From positions 1 through 27,539 of the IMG/VR virus record IMGVR_UViG_3300008107_001271: a stretch of 27,539 nucleotides of DNA; one strand, written 5' to 3'. Both the position numbers and the translations under genes were made by a program. Numbering within the stretch: the first letter of the stretch is position 1; each line of letters opens with the position of its first letter. The notes below the pieces were generated by a model, which saw nothing but the letters and a program-made list of their open reading frames with translations, searched no databases and had not been told where the DNA came from. Below are positions 21,937 to 27,539 of the stretch, piece by piece. The DNA is from a virus.

Positions 21937-23673
21937 CTATACATATGTCGTAGCGCTTGGATCCCATGTACCATACGTGGAAACTCCGTTGCTATTTCTT
22001 GACCTTACTCTAATTCTTACATAGTTATTTGGAGAAGCATATCCATCTGATGAAGTAAGCTGATAATATGTTTGTCCTCCAGGTATCGATAATATGTAGT
22101 AAGGACCTGCTGCTCCTGCACCCGATGAGTTTGTTGCTGTGTAAAATTCTATTTCATATGTGGCAACAGATCCAGTACTTGCTCCCCAAGATACATATCC
22201 GCTTCCAGTAACAGTTGCTCCAGTTGGTGTGCCTGGGACGGACGTCCCTCCAGTAGTAGTGTAGCTGCCGCTTGAAGTTGCTGTATGTCCCGTTGAAGAA
22301 GTAATAGTAACTGTGTAGGAATAAGTTGTTCCTGCTGTTGCTCCAGTAAAAAGTCTTGAGGTTGCAGTAAATCCTGATGCCCCGTCAAGTGATGTACCTG
22401 GAGCAGAAATAGAATATGAACTCTGGTTTGTAGAAGCCCAGCTTAATTGCCCTCCTGTGCTTGTAATGCTTGAAACTGTTGCAGCTGATGTAAATGTTGG
22501 AATAACCGCAGCGGCTGGAGTAGAAACACTGTAACTACCAGAAGCTGTGTTGCCAGAATTGATAGTGCCTGATGTTTGAGCAGTTAGTCCTGCCTGATTA
22601 ATTGTTCCACTTGCGGTAGCTCCCGTTGCCTCCGCACCTTGTGAATTTCTAGACCTTACATTTACGGTTAAATTTCCTGTTGATCCCCAGTTATAATCTA
22701 AAGAAGTGCCAGTATAACCTTGTTGATACAAAGAGCCATTTATATAAATATCATAAGATGTTGCATTGCTTCCTGCTGTCCAACTTATTGTTGCTCTTCC
22801 ACTTGAATTCCAAGCAGTTACGTTAACAGTATAAGAAGCTCCGCTACTTGCAGTTAAAGTAAATGTTCTATTTGCTGAATCTGCTGAAAGAGATCCTACA
22901 TTTGTACTGTACGTGTAGTATGAAAAATTTGTAGGCAATGTCCAGCTTCCTTGTGCGGTGGTAGTTCCTGCACCCTTAACGGTAACTGTTCCACTATAGT
23001 TACTTGATGCAGATGTTGATGCAGTGTAAGATGTTTCTGATGTTCCTGATGCGCTAAAGGAACCAGAAACTTGCCAAGAAGATTGGTTGGTTGATGTCCA
23101 ATTAATTGTAGCAGAAGAAGAAGTAACGTTTGTATTGCTACCCATTGTTATTGTAGGAACAACTGCAGCAGAAGAAGAGCTAACTGCAAATACGCCAGGG
23201 GTGACGGTAGAGCTTATTACCGATAAATTACTAGGTGCTCCAGGTAGCGCTGATTGTATTGTAATAGAATTGCTAGTTGTTGATGGAGTTGGGCCTCTAC
23301 CGTTTGATACAGTAACTCTACAAGATATTGCTGTTCCTACATCTGCTACAACTGTTAAATATTGATTTCCAGTGGCTCCAGAAATATTAGATCCATTTCT
23401 TAGCCATTGATATGCTGTAGATGTATATGTAAAAGCCTTATCGTTATTCTGAAAGCCTTTCCATGTTCCGTCTGTTACGGTTAAAACATTTCCTTGAGTA
23501 GAGCTTCCAGAAATAGTTGGTGCTGTAAGATTTACAGGGTATTCTGGATAAAATTGTTTCCAAGAAGATCCATTCCACAACCAGCCTTTTGCAGCATCTT
23601 TCCATGCAGAACCGTTATATATTCTTAAATTTTTATATTCTTTCCAGTCTCCGCTGAATACTTTGTTTGTCAT
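21937..23673 (-). CDS. Fibre/adhesin with bacterial Ig-like and fibronectin III-like domains
   Basis: This 578-residue, Ser/Thr/Gly-rich protein follows fibre 3 by 2 bases. The N-terminus (YNGSAWKDAAKGWLWNGSSW) looks like a short anchoring or trimer segment shared by phage fibres. An Ig-like domain (about 50-140) is marked by YQWLRNGSNISGATGNQYL and AISCRVTVSNGRG. Four Fn3-like beta-sandwiches follow to the C-terminus. Two of them, near 170 (AAVVPTITMGS, INWTSTNQSSWQVSG) and 385 (AAVIPTFTSA, LSWASTNQSSYSIS), are clear internal duplicates. The last domain (about 490-578) ends with VRIRVRSRNSNGVSTYGTW. Such domains commonly mediate weak carbohydrate or cell-surface binding on virions. It is most likely part of the tail-fibre apparatus, but capsid decoration is also possible. 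Confidence 0.8.
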   Translation of the reverse strand: MTNKVFSGDWKEYKNLRIYNGSAWKDAAKGWLWNGSSWKQFYPEYPVNLTAPTISGSSTQGNVLTVTDGTWKGFQNNDKAFTYTSTAYQWLRNGSNISGATGNQYLTVVADVGTAISCRVTVSNGRGPTPSTTSNSITIQSALPGAPSNLSVISSTVTPGVFAVSSSSAAVVPTITMGSNTNVTSSSATINWTSTNQSSWQVSGSFSASGTSETSYTASTSASSNYSGTVTVKGAGTTTAQGSWTLPTNFSYYTYSTNVGSLSADSANRTFTLTASSGASYTVNVTAWNSSGRATISWTAGSNATSYDIYINGSLYQQGYTGTSLDYNWGSTGNLTVNVRSRNSQGAEATGATASGTINQAGLTAQTSGTINSGNTASGSYSVSTPAAAVIPTFTSAATVSSITSTGGQLSWASTNQSSYSISAPGTSLDGASGFTATSRLFTGATAGTTYSYTVTITSSTGHTATSSGSYTTTGGTSVPGTPTGATVTGSGYVSWGASTGSVATYEIEFYTATNSSGAGAAGPYYILSIPGGQTYYQLTSSDGYASPNNYVRIRVRSRNSNGVSTYGTWDPSATTYV

Positions 23674-23675
23674 AT

Positions 23676-24377
23676 TTAAGCCTCATGGTGTATAAATATA
23701 TCGCCTGCAGCATTTGCTGTAGGATTTGTACCAGATGAGTTATAAAATATTTTATTTGAGACCGCAACCATTCCATTGGAATATGCTGTTGAGGCAACGG
23801 TTACAGAGCCCCCAAGAGAGACGGCGGACCCATTTACTGTAATAGATGAATTTGCAAGCTTGGCATTTGTAATTGACCCGTCTGCAATAACTGCTTCAGG
23901 ACCTTGTGGTCCTTGTATTCCTTGAAGTCCTTGTGGGCCTTGTGGGCCTTGTGGGCCTTGTGGGCCTTGTAAACCCTGTGCGCCCGTATCACCAGTATCA
24001 CCTTTGACACCTTGTAGCCCCTGTAGGCCTTGTAAGCCTTGTGGGCCTTGTGGGCCAACTATCTGTCCAGCAGAGGTCCAAGATGTGCCTCCCCATATAT
24101 ACAGGTCTCCATCAGAATCTACTATTCTTGCATCGTTGGCGCTATTGCCAGTAGATGGAAGTGATCCTACTGTTGCAACAGAAGCCTTTACATTTATAGA
24201 TGTTCCTTGTGGGCCTTGAATACCTTGAATTCCTTGTGGGCCTTGTTCTCCCTGTGGGCCTTGAGCACCAGTTGATATTCTTTGCAGGGTCCAGGCAGTT
24301 CCATCCCAAATCCATGTGTTTCCTCCAGCGGTAAACTGTTGATTTAACGTTGGACTATTTGGAAAATCTATTGCCAT
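23676..24377 (-). CDS. Collagen-like tail fibre protein 3
   Basis: This 233-residue protein starts with [27 protein letters not shown], nearly the same N-terminal head as fibre 2, suggesting attachment to the same virion site. Two Gly-X-Y stretches (about 38-60 and 110-160, mostly GPQ, GLQ and GIQ) flank a small domain ending in [20 protein letters not shown]. The C-terminus ([20 protein letters not shown], then GDIFIHHEA) is a short phage-fibre tip. Collagen-like repeats form triple helices in phage fibres without hydroxyproline. The small domain is also present in fibre 1 with high DNA similarity. SD TAGGAG overlaps the stop of the preceding small gene. Confidence 0.85.
   Translation of the reverse strand: MAIDFPNSPTLNQQFTAGGNTWIWDGTAWTLQRISTGAQGPQGEQGPQGIQGIQGPQGTSINVKASVATVGSLPSTGNSANDARIVDSDGDLYIWGGTSWTSAGQIVGPQGPQGLQGLQGLQGVKGDTGDTGAQGLQGPQGPQGPQGPQGLQGIQGPQGPEAVIADGSITNAKLANSSITVNGSAVSLGGSVTVASTAYSNGMVAVSNKIFYNSSGTNPTANAAGDIFIHHEA
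23929..23970 (+). repeat. 9-bp tandem repeat encoding Gly-Pro-Gln
   Basis: The unit CCTTGTGGG (plus strand) repeats 4 times exactly, with a further partial copy. It encodes the collagen-like GPQ triplets of fibre 3 on the minus strand. Similar but less perfect runs lie at 24025-24055, 25540-25570, 26760-26800 and 27170-27345. Confidence 0.9.
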
Positions 24378-24387
24378 TTTATATCTC

Positions 24388-24603
24388 CTAAGCCCCTGCT
24401 ATTGCTCTAGCTTCAGATTCAGTTAATCCTAAAGACATTAATTTAAGTAATGCAGAAGATTTAATTGGATCAACAGGTGCACTTGTAGAGTCTTGTTCTA
24501 TTATAGCATTTATTTCAGCATTTCTTTGTAGTAATTCTTCAGCCGTATATTCTCGATATACAACTTCTTTTGTTTCTACATTTAATTCATTTACTTCGTT
24601 CAT
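24388..24603 (-). CDS. Small fibre-associated protein, paralogue B
   Basis: This 71-residue acidic protein starts at ATG 24601-24603, sharing one base with the fibre 2 stop (TAATG). A longer in-frame start at 24642 would lie inside fibre 2 and is less likely. It shares with the gene at 25695-25937 the pattern REYTxEEL...R near the N-terminus and the C-terminal K(L)xSLGLTExEAxAIxG. Both end in stop codons that form part of the SD of the following fibre gene. Similar short proteins with a C-terminal 'LGLTxxEAxA' helix occur beside many phage fibre genes and are candidate fibre chaperones. This role is inferred. Confidence 0.82.
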   Translation of the reverse strand: MNEVNELNVETKEVVYREYTAEELLQRNAEINAIIEQDSTSAPVDPIKSSALLKLMSLGLTESEARAIAGA

Positions 24604-25685
24604 TATGATGCTCCCCATAGTTTCCATGTTCCGCCGCCCCAAGTTCCCCCGCCTGTACTTATATTAATAGAATTTATTGCAGAGCTTGCATTGTAGGATC
24701 CACCTACAGTTTCAAACTGATCATAAACAATAGTGCTTGTTACTTCTCCACAAAGAATTCCAGTGTGTGAAAGGAATACTCCTTTGCTTCCAGTACTGTT
24801 TGCATTTGTAATACGCAAAGATCCTGAACCATAAGTATGTCCATTAAAATATGCTAAAAATGTTGGTATACAAAGTGTTGTTGTTACCGAAAGACCATTG
24901 TATGCGGTTCCTCCATAGGTTCTACTTATTTGAAAATCATAATCAGAAAAGTTTGTACTATTATTTAATTTAAACAGTGGCCTATTTGATGTTGTGTGAT
25001 ACACTCCTGAAAATGTTAAAAATAATTCTTTGTAAGCTCCATTTAAATTAGAAAAAGAAACTGTTGATCCTCCAGTTGAACTAACTTGTCCTATATAAGA
25101 CCAAACTCCGCCTCCTGATCCTGCTGGCCCTGTTTCACCTTGAATCCCTTGAATACCTTGTGGACCTTGTATACCTTGTATGCCTTGCAGGCCTTGAGGA
25201 CCTAAATCAGAAACAGTAATTGCTCCTGCCATTGATGAATGATATTCACACGCATAATAAAGAGCGGGTGCATTAAAAGGAACTTCAAATATAATAGTTC
25301 CTACATCTTCTCCATTATTTGTTACTCCAGAGCTATAAACATTTCCAGAGCTGTACGCCCCAGGAACTGTTTGAATCCAAAATGGATGACCTGATGCATT
25401 TACGTTAATTACATAACGATGGCCTCTTATAAAAGATAATGTTGGATTGTTTGATCCGTTAATAACATATGCGCCAGATCCAGAATTAGTTACAGATAAC
25501 GTTATACCTCCGCTTGCCCCTGCTGGTCCTGTTAAGCCTTGAATTCCTTGCGGTCCTTGTGGGCCTGTTGGACCCGTTACGCCTGTTCTAACAACATTCC
25601 ATGTAGTACCATTCCATGTCCATGAGTTTGTTCCTACAGTAAATACTTGATTCAATGTGGGGGAATTTGGGAAGTCTATTGGCAT
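24603..25685 (-). CDS. Collagen-like tail fibre protein 2 with cupredoxin-like domain
   Basis: This 360-residue protein begins with the same head as fibre 3 ([27 protein letters not shown]), then a short Gly-X-Y run (38-58). Residues 61-160 form a cupredoxin (plastocyanin)-like beta-sandwich with potential type 1 copper ligands H100 (SGHPFWIQT) and C146/H149/M152 (YYACEYHSSMAG). Similar domains are known in structural proteins of aquatic phages. A second collagen stretch (161-190) follows, then a C-terminal beta-rich tip (200-360) ending INSINISTGGGTWGGGTWKL. This tip pattern is shared loosely with fibre 1 and is a likely receptor-binding domain. SD GGAG overlaps the upstream stop; its own stop overlaps paralogue B's ATG. 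Confidence 0.88.
   Translation of the reverse strand: MPIDFPNSPTLNQVFTVGTNSWTWNGTTWNVVRTGVTGPTGPQGPQGIQGLTGPAGASGGITLSVTNSGSGAYVINGSNNPTLSFIRGHRYVINVNASGHPFWIQTVPGAYSSGNVYSSGVTNNGEDVGTIIFEVPFNAPALYYACEYHSSMAGAITVSDLGPQGLQGIQGIQGPQGIQGIQGETGPAGSGGGVWSYIGQVSSTGGSTVSFSNLNGAYKELFLTFSGVYHTTSNRPLFKLNNSTNFSDYDFQISRTYGGTAYNGLSVTTTLCIPTFLAYFNGHTYGSGSLRITNANSTGSKGVFLSHTGILCGEVTSTIVYDQFETVGGSYNASSAINSINISTGGGTWGGGTWKLWGAS
25206..25505 (-). other. Cupredoxin-like domain of fibre 2 (residues 61-160)
   Basis: The segment has the order His (H100) ... Cys-x2-His-x2-Met (C146, H149, M152), with strands YVINVNASG and FEVPFNAPALYYACEYH. The ligand set matches a type 1 copper centre, although C-x2-H-x2-M spacing is tighter than in plastocyanin. 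Confidence 0.65.
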
Positions 25686-25694
25686 GTTATTCTC

Positions 25695-25937
25695 CTATAA
25701 CCCTACTATTGCTTTAGCTTCATCTTCAGTTAACCCCAAAGACTGTAGTTTAATAATAGCAGATTCTCTTAAAGCAACAGATTCTTGATTTTCTAAAAAT
25801 TGATCTTGAGCTCTCATGTCAATAACTTTTTGCGGAGGATTAGATTCAAGTTCTGCTCTTTTATCTAGCTCTTCTTGAGTATACTCTCTTTCAATAACTT
25901 CTCCAGTAGAAATATTAATCTCTGTTATATTTGTCAT
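25695..25937 (-). CDS. Small fibre-associated protein, paralogue A
   Basis: This 80-residue acidic helical protein has its ATG overlapping the fibre 1 stop (ATGA), so it is probably translated by coupling. The N-terminal strand NITEINISTGEVIEREYT is followed by a helix rich in Glu and Gln, and the C-terminus reads SAIIKLQSLGLTEDEAKAIVGL. It is a paralogue of the gene at 24388-24603. The last codon pair TTA TAG overlaps GGAG of the next SD. It may be a chaperone or trimer-cap for fibre 1; no enzymatic motif is present. Confidence 0.83.
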   Translation of the reverse strand: MTNITEINISTGEVIEREYTQEELDKRAELESNPPQKVIDMRAQDQFLENQESVALRESAIIKLQSLGLTEDEAKAIVGL

Positions 25938-27539
25938 AATGTACTCCCTAATACAGTAAAGTATGTTGACAGTTGAAGCGATCCGCCAATAACTCTACCA
26001 AATGCTCCTGCGCTTCCATAAAGCAGTTCAAATGTAATTGAGTTAATTGGTCCTGTGTTATTCCATATCCCAGTTACATTTCTAGTTTTTGGATAAGCCC
26101 CGCTGCCAATAGATGATCTTCCTTGTGCTACTAAGTTATATGATTTTGCAGTAGCAGATAAATTATCAAAAATTTCTATGTACCCTCCCGAAGGACCTGA
26201 AGGAACTATAAATAGTCCTGGGTCTCCGTTATTTGCTCCGTAAGATTGCGCTTCATATCCAGATAATCCAGTTCCGCCTGTTGCGCCAGTTCCATAAAAT
26301 GAGCTCTGTGAATAACCAATGAAGTCTAACAATCCGTATCCAAATTTACTATTTGCCGCTCCTCCGCCATTTACAGATGCTACTAGAAGGTGATTATTTG
26401 GATCAGAAGGTGCGGCAAGTGTTCCACCGCTAACTTCTTGTCTAAACCAAATTATTTTAAGTCTATTGTATGATCCAAGTCCAGACAGCGTAACTGTAGT
26501 CCCAGATGTTACTGCTTGATTAGTAATTATTTCTGTCCATCCAGTTGGGGTGTAGCCACTTGGACCTGCTGGTCCTTGTATGCCTTGAGGCCCTGTTGCA
26601 CCTTGTGGACCTGCTTGAGAATTTCCAAATTCAATCCATGATGAATCATAATAAATGTAGGTAAGTCCATCATCTGAGTTATACCAAGCTTGTCCTTCTA
26701 CTGGATTTGAAGGAGGTGTTGATGCTACTACTGAGAATGTTGCTTTTGATCCCGCCGCACCTTGTGGTCCCTGTGGGCCTTGTGGGCCCTGCGGTCCTAC
26801 AATTTGTCCTGCTGAAGTCCAAGATGTGCCATCCCATATATAAAGATCTCCGTCTGCTTCTACAATTCTTGCATCGTTAACAGTATTTCCCGTTGAAGGC
26901 AATGCTGCAGATGTTAACGCAGATGATTTAAGATTTATTGAAACACCCTGTGGTCCTTGTGGACCTGCTGGTCCTTGAGGCCCTGTTGCACCAGCGGGAC
27001 CAGATAAAGATGATCCAACTTCAACCCAATAAGAATCATAATAGATATAACTCTTACCGTTTAAAGAATTAAACCATGCTTGACCCGCAACTGGATTAGA
27101 GGGTGCTGTTTCTGATGTAATAGAAAATGTTGCTTGAGGTCCTTGTGCACCAGTTAAACCTATATTTCCTTGCGGTCCTACTGGTCCTTGTGCACCAGTT
27201 AAACCTTGTGGGCCTTGTGGTCCTGTTGCACCAGTTGCTCCTGTGTCTCCAGTATCACCTTTAACACCTTGAATTCCTTGAATTCCTTGCGGTCCTTGTG
27301 GGCCTTGTGGTCCTGTTGCACCAGTTAAACCTTGTGGGCCTTGAATACTTCCAACGTTATCCCACTCGCTATTTACTGAATCCCAAACATGCAAATCACC
27401 TGAAATTAAATAACCATCTCCAGCACTTCCTGTTGGATGTGCTGCTTGTAAAGCTGCAAGTGTTGCATATGATCCTAATATTTCTATGCCAGTTCCCGTT
27501 GCTCCTTGAGGACCCGTGTCTCCTGTATCGCCTTTATCG
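25934..27539 (-). CDS. Collagen-like tail fibre protein 1, partial (N-terminus outside window)
   Basis: The frame is open up to the right edge: upstream of 27394 it reads [48 protein letters not shown]. The first internal TTG at 27394 is therefore not the start. At least 534 residues lie in the window. Gly-X-Y blocks alternate with small beta modules. Two modules are internal duplicates with SNPVxGQAWxNS, then YIYYDSxWxExG. One ([28 protein letters not shown]) is shared with fibre 3. The C-terminal 200 residues form a beta-rich tip with a Gly/Ser-rich face ([28 protein letters not shown]), probably receptor-binding. The stop overlaps paralogue A's ATG. Confidence 0.9.
   Translation of the reverse strand, partial: DKGDTGDTGPQGATGTGIEILGSYATLAALQAAHPTGSAGDGYLISGDLHVWDSVNSEWDNVGSIQGPQGLTGATGPQGPQGPQGIQGIQGVKGDTGDTGATGATGPQGPQGLTGAQGPVGPQGNIGLTGAQGPQATFSITSETAPSNPVAGQAWFNSLNGKSYIYYDSYWVEVGSSLSGPAGATGPQGPAGPQGPQGVSINLKSSALTSAALPSTGNTVNDARIVEADGDLYIWDGTSWTSAGQIVGPQGPQGPQGPQGAAGSKATFSVVASTPPSNPVEGQAWYNSDDGLTYIYYDSSWIEFGNSQAGPQGATGPQGIQGPAGPSGYTPTGWTEIITNQAVTSGTTVTLSGLGSYNRLKIIWFRQEVSGGTLAAPSDPNNHLLVASVNGGGAANSKFGYGLLDFIGYSQSSFYGTGATGGTGLSGYEAQSYGANNGDPGLFIVPSGPSGGYIEIFDNLSATAKSYNLVAQGRSSIGSGAYPKTRNVTGIWNNTGPINSITFELLYGSAGAFGRVIGGSLQLSTYFTVLGSTL

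Noticed and set aside
21734-21967. Longer start for the small helical gene at 21967
   Set aside because: It would overlap the Ig/Fn3 gene by 31 bases. ATG 21928 has AGGAC at good spacing just after that gene's stop.
23929-23970. Short tandem repeats that might suggest a CRISPR array
   Set aside because: The 9-bp units are contiguous with no spacers and encode Gly-X-Y triplets in frame.
24004-24219. Plus-strand frame with many Cys-Gly-Pro/Cys-Arg-Pro repeats, like a Cys-rich protein
   Set aside because: It is the antisense reading of the Gly-Pro-Gln collagen repeats of fibre 3. It has no SD, and the minus strand has a convincing gene here.
24388-24642. Longer start for small paralogue B at 24642
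   Set aside because: The extra 13 residues lie inside the conserved C-terminus of fibre 2 and have no counterpart in paralogue A. ATG 24603 has the stop-start overlap seen elsewhere.
25934-27394. Fibre 1 starting at the TTG at 27394
   Set aside because: The same frame remains open to the window edge and encodes more collagen triplets and a module typical of fibres, so the real start lies outside.

Overview
The window is a virion-structure region of a tailed, long-tailed (siphovirus-type) bacteriophage. Every supported gene lies on the minus strand, so transcription runs from position 27539 down to 1. The DNA is AT-rich by eye. The HK97-type head module, neck module, tail tube, frameshifted tail chaperones and very long tape measure without sheath genes point to a siphovirus. 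The chaperone and portal sequences resemble those of phages of Actinobacteria. A low-GC, possibly aquatic, actinobacterial host is therefore a reasonable guess, but nothing here proves it.

Layout in transcription order. (1) 27539-19667: an adhesion cassette. It has three collagen-like fibre genes, a fibre/adhesin with Ig- and fibronectin-like domains, and a LamG-type lectin-like protein, interleaved with four small helical genes. Two of the small genes are paralogues sitting directly behind fibre genes. One fibre carries a cupredoxin-like domain with all four plausible copper ligands. (2) 19610-15485: the head module, with a 115-residue unknown, portal, prohead protease, nested scaffold and major capsid protein, ending in a strong terminator. 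(3) 15383-11577: the neck module, with a SAP/Rho-N-like small protein, head-tail adaptor, head-closure protein, neck protein, tail terminator and major tail tube protein, ending in a second strong terminator. (4) 11468-1: the tail tip and chaperone module, with gpG and the -1 frameshifted gpGT, a 2785-residue tape measure, a Dit-position protein and a hub protein that runs off the left edge.

Genes are tightly packed, with many ATGA or TAATG stop-start overlaps that suggest translational coupling. Both major virion proteins (capsid and tube) are followed by a hairpin terminator that runs directly into a new sigma70-type extended -10 promoter. This suggests transcriptional relays that uncouple the abundant proteins from the genes downstream.

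Most interesting points: a kinase-fold-like domain and other globular inserts buried in the tape measure and separated by Gly-Gly linkers; a protease/scaffold arrangement like lambda C/Nu3 but broken by a single-base frame change; a second possible frame break at the end of the portal gene; a clean CCCAAAC slippery site in the tail chaperones; and the copper-site-like fibre domain. No terminase, lysis, integration, tRNA or CRISPR features were seen.
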